Shown here in pieces: positions 34,639-42,683 of a DNA stretch of 64,000 nucleotides. How positions within the stretch are numbered: position 1 is the stretch's first letter; each line of letters opens with the position of its first letter. The translations under genes and the position numbers were made by a program. This DNA comes from Kitasatospora xanthocidica (lineage in GTDB: Bacteria; Actinomycetota; Actinomycetes; Streptomycetales; Streptomycetaceae), in assembly GCF_014656195.1 (NCBI RefSeq), contig NZ_BNBY01000003.1, positions 392,903 through 456,902 on the forward strand, written 5' to 3'. The notes under the pieces were generated by a model. That model saw only the letters and a list, made by a program, of their open reading frames with translations. It ran no database searches and was not told the DNA's origin.

Positions 34639-35490
34639 GTGGAGCTACGGACCCTGCGCTACTTCGTGACCGTCGCCGAGGAACTCCACTTCGGCCGGGC
34701 CGCCACCCGCCTGCACATGAGCCAGCCGCCGCTGAGCCGGGCGATCAGGCGTCTGGAGTCCGACGTCGGGGCCCCGCTGTTCGACCGCTCCCCCACCGGG
34801 GTCACGCTCACCCCGGTGGGCGCCGTGCTGCTCCGGGAGGCGCGGGAGCTGCTCGACCACGCCGACCGCGTACGGCTGCGGGTGAGCACGGCGGCGGGCA
34901 CCGCGAGCATCACGGTCGGCATCCTGGGCGACGGCACCGACCCGGGGACGGCCAGGATGGCCGCCGCGTACCGCCGTAGCCATCCCGGCGTCGAGATCCG
35001 TGTCCGCGACACCGACCTGACGGACCCGACCTGCGGGCTGCGCGCCGGGCTGGTCGACATCGCCCTGACCCGGGCGCCCTTCGACGAGACCGCCCTGACG
35101 GTGCGTACGCTGCGCAGCGACCCGGTCGGCGTGGTGCTGCGCGCCGACGACCCGCTGGCCGGCCGCGACCGGCTGCGGCTGGCCGACCTGGACGGGCGCA
35201 GCTGGTTCCGGTTCCCGCCGGACACCGACCCGGCGTGGCAGTCGTACTGGCACGGCGGCAGCCCGCGCCGGGGCCCGGTGGTGCGTGCCGTCCACGAGTG
35301 CCTGCAGGCCGTGCTGTGGAACGGCACCGTCGGCCTGGCTCCGCTCGGCCACGACCTGGCCCCCGAGCTGACCGTGGTGCCACTTTCTGACCTGCCGCCG
35401 AGCCGCGTGGTGGCGGTGTGGAACGAGGGCGACGGCAACCCGCTGATCCGGTCGTTCGTCGAGATCGCGACCGCCGCGTACCGGCGCTGA
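34639..35490 (+). CDS. LysR-family transcriptional regulator (copy 1)
   Basis: 283 residues from GTG 34639. The N-terminal winged helix-turn-helix reads LRYFVTVAEELHFGRAATRL and QPPLSRAIRRLE; the effector domain begins around residue 90 (TVGILGDGTDPGTARM). GTG is the only start that keeps the LysR N-terminus, although there is no clear ribosome site, and the operator overlaps the region just upstream, suggesting autoregulation. It is paralogous to the LysR at 48762 (same length, AEELHFGRAA and QPPLSRAI identical). Likely target: the divergent cupin-DoxX pair. Confidence 0.88.
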   Translation: MELRTLRYFVTVAEELHFGRAATRLHMSQPPLSRAIRRLESDVGAPLFDRSPTGVTLTPVGAVLLREARELLDHADRVRLRVSTAAGTASITVGILGDGTDPGTARMAAAYRRSHPGVEIRVRDTDLTDPTCGLRAGLVDIALTRAPFDETALTVRTLRSDPVGVVLRADDPLAGRDRLRLADLDGRSWFRFPPDTDPAWQSYWHGGSPRRGPVVRAVHECLQAVLWNGTVGLAPLGHDLAPELTVVPLSDLPPSRVVAVWNEGDGNPLIRSFVEIATAAYRR

Positions 35491-35539
35491 GCCCCTTCGG
35501 CTGTTTGCACGCCGAGCCGATCCGCCCTGAAGCGACCAT

Positions 35540-35574
35540 GGCCGTGCGGCAGCCTTCACGGCTGCCGCACGGCC
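35540..35574. terminator. bidirectional hairpin terminator
   Basis: A perfect 15-bp stem GGCCGTGCGGCAGCC with its complement (35540-35554 and 35560-35574) and loop TTCAC. It lies exactly between the convergent LysR and DUF1036-like genes. Confidence 0.9.
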
Positions 35575-35585
35575 GGCCCGTCAGG

Positions 35586-35948
35586 TCAGGGCCCGATGAC
35601 GTTGATCGTGTGGTTGACCGAGGTCACCGGCACGATGATCTTTTTCATGCCGAGCAGCCGGGAGTCGGTGCTCCCCGTGGTCCAGCACCAGTCGAATGCC
35701 CGGTCCGGCATTTGGGTGAGGAATTCGCCACCCCAGCTCAGACTTCTGTCCTGGTTCTCCGCGTAGAAGAAGTACTTCGCCCCGTTGACCGGGCCGGAAC
35801 GCACCTTCAGATCCGTGTGCGGGGTGACCATGAACCATCCGGTCTTCGACCACGGGTCGCCCTCCGAGGCGCAGTCGCCGTTCGCATAGGCGTAAGCGAA
35901 CCAGACCGTCGTCGACGTGCTGTTCTGGAAGTAGAGTCCCACGGTCAT
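35586..35948 (-). CDS. DUF1036-like small protein
   Basis: About 120 residues, predicted beta-sandwich: LYFQNSTSTTVWFAYAYANG, WSKTGWFMVTPHTDLKV, AKYFFYAENQ. The N-S/T-S...VAYAY...GW..V.P...YYFYAE pattern is that of DUF1036, whose role is unknown. There is no signal peptide. ATG 35948 sits only 1 nt after AGGAGG, so the GTG two codons in (35942) may be the true start. The ATG forms an ATGA overlap with the stop of the small acidic gene upstream, so the two are probably one translational unit. Confidence 0.7.
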   Translation of the reverse strand: MTVGLYFQNSTSTTVWFAYAYANGDCASEGDPWSKTGWFMVTPHTDLKVRSGPVNGAKYFFYAENQDRSLSWGGEFLTQMPDRAFDWCWTTGSTDSRLLGMKKIIVPVTSVNHTINVIGP

Positions 35949-36148
35949 CCCTCCTGCGGCGTGGGGTCGTCGCCACGGCCGTCGTCGCCGGCGTAGTCGC
36001 TCTCCACGCCAGGACGGTGGTCCTCACCGCTGGAGACCTGCTCCGTCCGATCCACCGGGACGGCCTCGCCCGTCCGGTCCGGACCGCGTGATCGCCGGTG
36101 TTCGGCAGCCTCGTCCGCTGTCCAGGCCCGTGACAATCTCCCTGCCAT
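35945..36148 (-). CDS. 67-residue acidic, disordered protein
   Basis: From ATG 36148 (GGAAGGG upstream), 67 residues rich in Asp, Glu, Arg and Gly (AWTADEAAEHRRSRGPDRTG, DDGRGDDPTPQEG), with no hydrophobic core. Its TGA overlaps the ATG of the DUF1036-like gene. It may be a real partner or only a leader that couples translation; no family recognised. Confidence 0.4.
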   Translation of the reverse strand: MAGRLSRAWTADEAAEHRRSRGPDRTGEAVPVDRTEQVSSGEDHRPGVESDYAGDDGRGDDPTPQEG

Positions 36149-36506
36149 CTGCGACACCCTTCCGCTTCTTGAAAGACCGAGCAATGCTCAGGTCGTCGTT
36201 CTGCGGGAGTTCCGTTACTGTCGTGCGGCATCGCCTCGATCGCGGCCGCCTCGCATCGGGCCTATTGCCGGCTGGTTCCGTTTCACCAAGGCCGAAGCGC
36301 CCACCGGGTTCGCCACCTCACAAGCGTTGCGAGCATTACGAGCGCGAATCTCCCGTACACAAACTAGCTTCGGCGCATCCGCGCCGCATCCGGGCGCGTG
36401 ACGAGGGGAGATCCGACCACGAGTGCGCCCCACCCCGCCGGTCCGGGTCGGGACCCTCGCGGCGAGGTGGGGCGCAGTGTTGGGCAAGGTGGGGCACAGC
36501 GTGGCG
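36149..36506. other. intergenic region with regulatory content
   Basis: No gene seen. Contains the promoter region of the leftward 67-residue/DUF1036 unit, with slightly AT-richer sequence around 36300-36370 (GAGCATTACGAGCGCGAATC, ACACAAACTAGC), and the long terminator hairpin of the quinone-reductase operon at 36424-36476. Confidence 0.5.
36424..36476. terminator. long hairpin terminator after the quinone reductase gene
   Basis: Perfect 11-bp outer stem TGCGCCCCACC/GGTGGGGCGCA (36424-36434 with 36466-36476), with a further inner CGCC/GGCG pairing in the 31-nt loop. It begins 30 bp downstream of the leftward quinone reductase stop. Confidence 0.8.
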
Positions 36507-37526
36507 TCAGGACGTGATGTCCACCAGGACCTTGCCGACCGTGCCGCTCTCCACCGCGCGGTGCGCGTCGGCGGTGCGGTGGAGCGGAAAGCGGGTCAGC
36601 GGCAGGCCGTGTTCCGCGCCGACCGGCAGGGCGCCGTCGCGGAGCGCGGCGGCGACGTCCTCGGCGGCCGCGGTGCGCGCCTGCGGACCGGCCGTGTAGA
36701 GCACCAGGAACTGGAGGCGCGCGTTGAGCACCATGCTGCGCAGCACGTCCAGTTCGACCGGCTTGCCGCCGTCGTTGGCGTAGGTCGCGATCGTGCCGCG
36801 CGCCCGCAGCACCGCCAGGTCCAGTGCGATGTTCGCGCCGAGCGCCACCTCGGCGACGATGTCGACGCCGTCCGGGGCGATCCCGCGGATCTCGGCGGCC
36901 GGATCCCCCTCGCGGTAGTCGACCACGTGGTGGGCGCCGGCGGCGGTGGCCAGCCGGGCCTTCTCCGGTCCGCTGACCGTGCTGATCACGGTCGCGCCGG
37001 CCCAGAGGGCGAGCTGGATCACGGCGTGCCCGACCGCCCCGGCCCCGCCGGCGGCGAGCACGACCGCGCCGTCCAGTGCCCCCGGCCGCAGGCGGCGCGG
37101 GCCGTCCTCGGCGACGGTGAGCGCGCGGTGCGCGGTCAGCGCGGGGACTCCGAGTGCGGCGCCGGCGTCGAAGCCGGCCTCGTCGGGCAGCGGCACGGCC
37201 CGCTCGGCGGGTACGACGGTGAACTCCGCGGCGGTGCCGGTGGGCCGCCCGGCGGCGGCCATGAACAGCCAGACCCGCTCACCGACCCGGCTCCGGTCGA
37301 CCCCCTCACCGACGGCGTCGATCACGCCGGCGCCGTCCAGGTGCGGGGTGACCTCGGGGAACTGCTTGGCATGGGCGAGGCCGGAACGGGCCTGCCAGTC
37401 GGTCGGGTTGACCCCGGACACGGCGACCCGGACGCGGACCTCGCCGGGGCCGGGCACGGGCAGGTCGCGGTCGACGAGCCGGAGGACGTCCGGGCCGCCG
37501 TTCTCGCGGTAGACGATGGCTTTCAT
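36507..37526 (-). CDS. zinc-independent MDR alcohol dehydrogenase/NADPH:quinone reductase
   Basis: 339 residues. The N-terminal GroES-like domain (MKAIVYRENGGPDVLRLVD, GVNPTDW, HLDGAGVIDAVG) and Rossmann domain (VVLAAGGAGAVGHAVIQLA, VISTVSGPEKARLA, HHVVDYREG) match the quinone oxidoreductase branch, and the zinc-binding Cys/His cluster is absent. It probably reduces quinones or enones with NADPH. It is the third gene of a TetR-AKR-QOR operon, 27 bp after the AKR stop. Confidence 0.9.
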   Translation of the reverse strand: MKAIVYRENGGPDVLRLVDRDLPVPGPGEVRVRVAVSGVNPTDWQARSGLAHAKQFPEVTPHLDGAGVIDAVGEGVDRSRVGERVWLFMAAAGRPTGTAAEFTVVPAERAVPLPDEAGFDAGAALGVPALTAHRALTVAEDGPRRLRPGALDGAVVLAAGGAGAVGHAVIQLALWAGATVISTVSGPEKARLATAAGAHHVVDYREGDPAAEIRGIAPDGVDIVAEVALGANIALDLAVLRARGTIATYANDGGKPVELDVLRSMVLNARLQFLVLYTAGPQARTAAAEDVAAALRDGALPVGAEHGLPLTRFPLHRTADAHRAVESGTVGKVLVDITS

Positions 37527-37552
37527 GATCCGTCCTCACAGGGGCGCGGCGG

Positions 37553-38455
37553 TCAGCCGATGGGAACGTCGGCGGAGCGGGACTCGATGGCGTCGAGGGC
37601 GGCCAGGGCGGCGGCGTCGAGCGCGATCCGGCCGGCCGCCGTGTTGGCCTCCAGGTGAGCGGGGTCGGCGGTGCCGGGGATGAGCAGCACGTTGGGGGCG
37701 CGGTGCAGCAGCCAGGCGAGGCCGACCTGCGAGGGTGTGACGCCCAGGGATTCGGCCACGGCGTGCACCGCCGGCTCGTCGGTCACCTTGGGCAGGGCCG
37801 GGAAGGACCCGCCGAGCGGGAAGAACGGCACCCAGGCGATGCCCTCCGCCGCGCACAGCCGCAGCAGCTCCTCGTCGTCGCGGGAGACGAGGCTGTACGC
37901 GTTCTGCACGCAGGCGATGCCCGCCGGCAGGGCGCGCCGCAGCCCGTCGAGGGTGACGCAGCTCAGACCGATCGCGCCGATCTTGCCCTCGTCGCGCAGG
38001 GCGGTCATCACGTCGAGCTGGTCGTCGAGGTCGACCAGCTGGTCGCCGTCGGGTCGCAGACCGGGGCCGGAGTCGAGCCGGCGGAGGTTGACCACGGGGA
38101 GCCGGTCGACGCCCAGGCTGCGCAGGTTCTCCTCGACGCTGGCGCGCAGCTGTTCGGGGCGCTGCGCGAGCCGCAGCGGCATCGGCCCGCCCGGATCCGG
38201 GTCAGCCCCCACCTTCGTGACGACCAGGACGCCGTCCTCGGGGTGCAGCGCCTCGCGGATGACCCGGTTTGCGAACCCGAAGCCGTAGAACTGAGCGGTG
38301 TCCACGTGGTCGACGCCCAGTTCGACCGCGCGTCGCAGCAGGGCGACGGCCTCGTCGCGACTGTGGTGCAGGCGTTCGAGCTGCAGGGCGCCGTAGCCGA
38401 CCCGGGAGACGGTGCGGCCGGCGAACGGAGCGGTCCGAGCAGTCGGGGTGGTCAT
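37553..38455 (-). CDS. aldo/keto reductase
   Basis: 300 residues, TIM barrel. Catalytic tetrad: Asp and Tyr in DHVDTAQFYGFGFAN, Lys in VLVVTKVGAD; the usual His appears replaced in VVNLRRLDSG (canonically LxxxHxxD), placing Arg there. NADPH-binding C-terminal IPGTADPAHLEANTAA is intact. ATG 38455 overlaps the TetR stop (ATGA), so it is coupled to the regulator. Together with the quinone reductase downstream it suggests a carbonyl/quinone stress operon. Confidence 0.88.
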   Translation of the reverse strand: MTTPTARTAPFAGRTVSRVGYGALQLERLHHSRDEAVALLRRAVELGVDHVDTAQFYGFGFANRVIREALHPEDGVLVVTKVGADPDPGGPMPLRLAQRPEQLRASVEENLRSLGVDRLPVVNLRRLDSGPGLRPDGDQLVDLDDQLDVMTALRDEGKIGAIGLSCVTLDGLRRALPAGIACVQNAYSLVSRDDEELLRLCAAEGIAWVPFFPLGGSFPALPKVTDEPAVHAVAESLGVTPSQVGLAWLLHRAPNVLLIPGTADPAHLEANTAAGRIALDAAALAALDAIESRSADVPIG

Positions 38456-39009
38456 GGCGCGGTCTCCTCGGTCGGTGACTGCAGGGCGGTGTACAGCAGT
38501 TGGGCCAGGTAGAGGCTCTGCACCCGGTGGGCGATCGGGGTGGCGCGCTCCTGGGCCTCGGCCGGTTCGAGGTGTTCGACCTTGACCAGCCAGGCGGTGA
38601 CGCTGTCGTGCACCATCGCGCGCATCCGGTCGATGGTGTCGACGACGATGCCGTGGATGACCGGGTTGTTGGTCGCCTCGCCCCAGGTCTGCACGCCGAC
38701 CCGGGCTTCGACCGGGTCGATGCCGGCGATCAGCCGGTCGAGCAGTTCGTCGGGGTCGGGCGGGGTGTCGCTCCCGGCGTACTCGCCGAGGGCCTCCGCG
38801 CGCTTGGCGAGCACCGCGTGGGCGGAGGCCTGGACCAGGTCGGCCTTGTTGCGGTAGTGGGCGTAGATCGAGCCGGTCGACAGGCCGGACTCGGCCGTGA
38901 TGTCGGCGATCGAGGTCCGCTCCAGGCCGTTGCGGCTGAAGCAGCGGACGGCGGCCTCGGTGATCTGGGCACGTCGGAGTTCCTTGCGCGCGTCGGTGAG
39001 TCGAGGCAT
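38452..39009 (-). CDS. TetR-family repressor
   Basis: 185 residues from ATG 39009, with AGGAGGT upstream. The helix-turn-helix at ~10-55 reads AAVRCFSRNGLERTSIADIT then SGLSTGSIYAHYRNKADLV; the ligand domain follows. It is the first gene of the operon with the aldo/keto reductase and quinone reductase. Two GAA-N6-TTC-type sites lie in its promoter, fitting autorepression released by an electrophile or drug. Confidence 0.9.
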   Translation of the reverse strand: MPRLTDARKELRRAQITEAAVRCFSRNGLERTSIADITAESGLSTGSIYAHYRNKADLVQASAHAVLAKRAEALGEYAGSDTPPDPDELLDRLIAGIDPVEARVGVQTWGEATNNPVIHGIVVDTIDRMRAMVHDSVTAWLVKVEHLEPAEAQERATPIAHRVQSLYLAQLLYTALQSPTEETAP

Positions 39010-39026
39010 CGCACCTCCTGCAAAAA

Positions 39027-39072
39027 GAATCGCTGTTCTGCTTGTGAGCCTCACCATACAGAACCACTGTTC
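39027..39072. promoter_or_regulatory. two TetR-type operator half-repeats
   Basis: GAATCGCTGTTC (39027-39038) and GAACCACTGTTC (39061-39072), 34 bp apart. Each is a small inverted repeat (GAAC-N4-GTTC, the first with one mismatch), and they share flanking bases. They cover the likely promoter of the leftward TetR operon. The rest of 39010-39350 up to fabV shows no gene. Confidence 0.55.
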
Positions 39073-39350
39073 CGTTTGTCGCCCGGCCAGTTGTGGCGAG
39101 GGATCACTCTTCTGAGAAGACCTCCGACCGCCAGTACCGACGACGCCGCACACCGGGCCACCCTTCCACCGACGCCGAGACCCCCGAGCTGCGGAAACAC
39201 CGTCAGCACGAGGGCGGAACCGACAAGATCGGTGCGCGGACGCTGGCACATGTCGCCAGATCACCGCACGGACCGGCCGGACCAAGATGGAGCAGCGGCC
39301 GGGCCCGGAGTGGGCGCGCGGCACTCCATCAGCACGAAGGACGGACAGCG

Positions 39351-40550
39351 ATGACCCTCCGCCAGATCAAGCCCGGCAACCGCGGCTTCCTTTACGTCAA
39401 CTCCCACCCCGGGGGCTGCGCCGCCGTCGTCGACGACCTGTGGCAGCAGACCCCCGCGCCCAGCGGCCCCGCCGGCGCGGAGGGACCGGTCGCCCTGATC
39501 ATCGGCTCCAGCGCCGGGTACGGCCTCGCCGCCACCGTCGCCGCGCTGCGCACCCACGGCATGCGCGGGGTCGGCATCGCCTTCGAGGCCCCCGAGACCG
39601 AGCGCCGGACCGCCTCCGCCGGCTGGTACCGGACCGCCCGCACCGCCGAACTCGCCGGGCCCGACGCCGACTTCACCTTCCTCAACGCGGACGCCTTCGC
39701 CACCGCGGCCAAGGAACAGGCGCTGGACCACCTCGCCGCCCGGTACGGCCGGGTCGACTACCTCGTCTACAGCGTCGCCGCGCCCCGCCGCACCGACCCC
39801 GCCACCGGCGAGGTCCACCACTCGGCGATCAAGCCGCTCGGATCCGCCTACCGGGCCAAGACCCTGCAGTTCGACGGGGACACCCCGGTCGTCGGCGCCC
39901 TCGAACTCGACCCGGCCGACGACGCGGAGCGCGAGGCGACCGTACGGGTCATGGGCGGCGACGACTGGAAGCTCTGGATCGACGCCCTGGCGGACCGCGG
40001 CCTCATCCACGGCGGATTCCACACCGTCGCACTCTCCTACGTGGGCTCCGACCTCACCGCGCCGATCTACCGGGCCGGCACCATCGGCGCGGCCAAGCAG
40101 CACCTGGAGGAGACCGCGCGCCACCTCCAGCAGCGCCTCGCCCCGCTCGGCGCACAGGCCCACACCGTGGTCGCCGGCGCGGCCGTCACCCAGGCCTCGA
40201 CCGCCATCCCGTCCATCGCCCTCTACACCAGCCTGCTCCGCGCCGCCCTCGGCGACGACTTCCGCAGCACCGCCCAGCAGGCCACCACCCTCTGGCAGCA
40301 GCTCACCGGCGCGGCACCGCTCCAGCTCGACGAGGAGCAGCGGATCCGCCTGGACGGCTGGGAGCTGGACGCCAAGGTCCAGGCCGACATCCACGCCCGC
40401 TGGGCCGCCGCCACCACCGACACCCTGCCCGACCTCGCCGACACCGATTGGTTCCACACCCAGGTCGGCCGCCTCTACGGCTGGCACGTCCCCGGCACCG
40501 ACTACGCCGCCCCGGCCCAGACCACCGTCCCCTGGCCGGCCATGCACTGA
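39351..40550 (+). CDS. fabV: trans-2-enoyl-ACP/CoA reductase FabV
   Basis: 399 residues, the usual FabV length. It is a large SDR with the N-terminal NRGFLYVNSHPGGC, the dinucleotide motif IIGSSAGYGLA and the FabV active site Y-x8-K in PIYRAGTIGAAK (Tyr240, Lys249). FabV reduces the enoyl thioester in fatty-acid synthesis and is intrinsically tolerant of triclosan, unlike FabI. ATG 39351 begins MTLRQIKPGNRG. It is transcribed alone, divergent from the TetR operon. Its presence may add resistance to enoyl-reductase inhibitors or serve a dedicated lipid. Confidence 0.93.
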   Translation: MTLRQIKPGNRGFLYVNSHPGGCAAVVDDLWQQTPAPSGPAGAEGPVALIIGSSAGYGLAATVAALRTHGMRGVGIAFEAPETERRTASAGWYRTARTAELAGPDADFTFLNADAFATAAKEQALDHLAARYGRVDYLVYSVAAPRRTDPATGEVHHSAIKPLGSAYRAKTLQFDGDTPVVGALELDPADDAEREATVRVMGGDDWKLWIDALADRGLIHGGFHTVALSYVGSDLTAPIYRAGTIGAAKQHLEETARHLQQRLAPLGAQAHTVVAGAAVTQASTAIPSIALYTSLLRAALGDDFRSTAQQATTLWQQLTGAAPLQLDEEQRIRLDGWELDAKVQADIHARWAAATTDTLPDLADTDWFHTQVGRLYGWHVPGTDYAAPAQTTVPWPAMH

Positions 40551-40601
40551 CCAGGCATCCCGTGCCGGGCGCAGCGGGCGGAAGGCGTAGCCCCGGGGCC
40601 C

Positions 40602-41372
40602 TCAGTCGAAGTAGCCGGTCGGTGTGACGCCGAGGGAGCGGCGGAACATCGCGCTGAAGGCGCTCGGGGTGGCGTAGCCGAGGTCGGCGGCGACGGTGCT
40701 GACCGGGGTGGCGCGGGCGAGCAGGATCACCGCGTGCAGCAGGCGGGCCTGCTGCACCCAGTGGGCCAGGGTCATGCCGGTGGCGTGGGGGAAGCGGCGT
40801 TGCAGGGTGCGGGGGCTGAGGTGGGTGTGGGCGGCCGCGGTGGCGGTCGTCCACACCGCGCCCGGGTCGGCCCGGATCGCGGCGCACAGCCTTTCCAGCT
40901 CGGGGTCGGCGGGCACGGGCAGGTGCAGGGCGGGCACCGGCTGCGGCTCCAGTTCGTACAGCAGCAGGTCCATCAGCCGCCCGTCCCGCCCGTGCGGGTC
41001 GTACTCCAGCGGGATCCTGGTGGCGGCCTCGATCAGCTCGCGCAGCAGCGGGGAGACCGAGACGACGGTGGGTTCGCCGGGCGGCTCGGGTGCGGCCCGC
41101 GGTTCGACGTAGACGGTGCGCATCCGGACCCGGCCGGCGCAGGTCATCGCGTGTTCGGTCTCCGGCGGGACCCAGACGCCCCGGGTCGCGGGGACCACCC
41201 AGCTGCCCCGGTCGGTGACGACCGTGATGACCCCGCTGGTCCCGTAGATCAGCTGCGCCCGGCGGTGCCGGTGCGGCGGGATGTGGTGGCCGTCGGGGAG
41301 GTCGCGTGCCATCGCGGCCAGCGGCCTGGGCACGTGCTGGTAGTCCTCGCGGTTCTCGCTCTTGCCGTGCAT
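40602..41372 (-). CDS. AraC-family regulator with N-terminal cupin
   Basis: 256 residues. The N-terminal cupin-like sensor (DGHHIPPHRHRRAQLIYGTSG) and two C-terminal helix-turn-helix motifs (AAHTHLSPRTLQRRF and ADLGYATPSAFSAMFRRSLG) define the class. ATG 41372 or GTG 41378. It is divergent from the MFS gene at 41445 with only ~70 bp between them, so it most likely controls that exporter. Confidence 0.88.
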   Translation of the reverse strand: MHGKSENREDYQHVPRPLAAMARDLPDGHHIPPHRHRRAQLIYGTSGVITVVTDRGSWVVPATRGVWVPPETEHAMTCAGRVRMRTVYVEPRAAPEPPGEPTVVSVSPLLRELIEAATRIPLEYDPHGRDGRLMDLLLYELEPQPVPALHLPVPADPELERLCAAIRADPGAVWTTATAAAHTHLSPRTLQRRFPHATGMTLAHWVQQARLLHAVILLARATPVSTVAADLGYATPSAFSAMFRRSLGVTPTGYFD

Positions 41373-41444
41373 TGGCACACTCTCGACAGTTCTCGGCGTT
41401 CGCGCGACAGCATGCCAGGTCCGGCCTGCCTAGCGTGGACTCAC

Positions 41445-42668
41445 GTGATCGACACCGCCGCTCCCTGCCGCCCCTCGCCTGCCGCCCCCACCCGTGGGGT
41501 GCCGATCGTGCTGCTCGCCGCCGCCTCGGCGGTCACCGCCGCGAACGTCTACCTGAGCCAGCCGCTCCTCGGTGCCGCCGCCCGTTCCCTGCACAGCAGC
41601 CCCGCCCTCCTGGGCGCCGTCCCGACCGCCACCCAGTTCGGCTACGCCGTCGGGATCGCGCTGCTGGTCCCGGCCGGCGACTGCGTCGACCGCCGTCGGC
41701 TGATCTGCGCGCTGAGCGGGGCCGCCGCACTGGCGCTGGCCGCCTGCGCGCTGGCCCCCGGCCCGGGCTGGCTGGCGGCCGCCGGGTTCGTCCTCGGCCT
41801 GGTCTCCCCCGTGCCGCAGCTGGTCGCGCCGCTCGCGGTGGCACTGGCCGGCGGACGGGCCACGGGACAGGCCGCGGGACGGCCGGTGGGACGGACCGTC
41901 GGCGTCGTCCAGGCCGGGCTGCTGGTCGGGGTGCTGGGGGCGCGCACGTACGCGGGTGCGGTGGCCTCGGTCGCGGGGTGGCGAGCGGTCTTCTGGTGCT
42001 CCGCCGGGCTCACCCTGCTGCTGACGCTGGTGCTCCGGCGGACGCTGCCCGCCCTCCCGCCGGTCGGGGCGGTCCGGTACGGCGCGGCGCTGGCCTCACT
42101 GCCCCGGTTGTTCACGGCCGAGCCGCTGGTCCGGCGGGTGACCGTGTCCGGCGCCCTGGTCGGGGTCTCCTTCGGGGCCTTCTGGACGGCGCTGACCCTC
42201 CTGCTCGACCAGCACTACCGCTTCGGCTCAACGGTGATCGGCCTGTTCGGGCTGGTCGCCGCGGCGAGCGCGCTGCTGTCCCCGGCGGCGGGACGGCTCG
42301 CGGACCGGCTCGGCGCGCGGCGCGGGCCGGCCGCGCTGGTGGTGGCGGTGCTCGCGGGGTGGGCGCTCCTGCTGCCGGGCGGCGGTTCGCTCGGCTGGCT
42401 GACCGCGGGCGTGGTGGTGCTGGACGTGGCCACCTGGGGCAACCAAGTGGCCTGCCAGAGCGCCCTGTTCACCCTCTCGCCGGGGGCGCACAACCGGCTG
42501 AACACCTGCTACTTCACCCTGCGTTTCGCCGGCATCGCCGTCGGCTCGACGGTCGGCTCGCTCGCCTGGGCGCAGGGCGGCTGGTCGGCCGTGGTCGCCG
42601 CCGGAGTGGCGGCGGGGCTGGCCGCCCTGGCCGTGACGGTCGCCCGGTCACGGCCGCGACGGGGCTGA
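41445..42668 (+). CDS. MFS transporter, 12 TM (AraC-linked exporter)
   Basis: 407 residues from GTG 41445. Twelve hydrophobic helices; the loop 2-3 motif A appears as PAGDCVDRRRLI, and the second-half equivalent as AGRLADRLGARRG. Segments such as ANVYLSQPLLGAAA match the branch found next to AraC regulators in many actinomycetes, probably exporters of small drugs or sugars. No ribosome site is evident and the promoter gap is short, so a leaderless mRNA is possible. Confidence 0.85.
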   Translation: MIDTAAPCRPSPAAPTRGVPIVLLAAASAVTAANVYLSQPLLGAAARSLHSSPALLGAVPTATQFGYAVGIALLVPAGDCVDRRRLICALSGAAALALAACALAPGPGWLAAAGFVLGLVSPVPQLVAPLAVALAGGRATGQAAGRPVGRTVGVVQAGLLVGVLGARTYAGAVASVAGWRAVFWCSAGLTLLLTLVLRRTLPALPPVGAVRYGAALASLPRLFTAEPLVRRVTVSGALVGVSFGAFWTALTLLLDQHYRFGSTVIGLFGLVAAASALLSPAAGRLADRLGARRGPAALVVAVLAGWALLLPGGGSLGWLTAGVVVLDVATWGNQVACQSALFTLSPGAHNRLNTCYFTLRFAGIAVGSTVGSLAWAQGGWSAVVAAGVAAGLAALAVTVARSRPRRG

Positions 42669-42683
42669 GCCGCACGCACGGCC

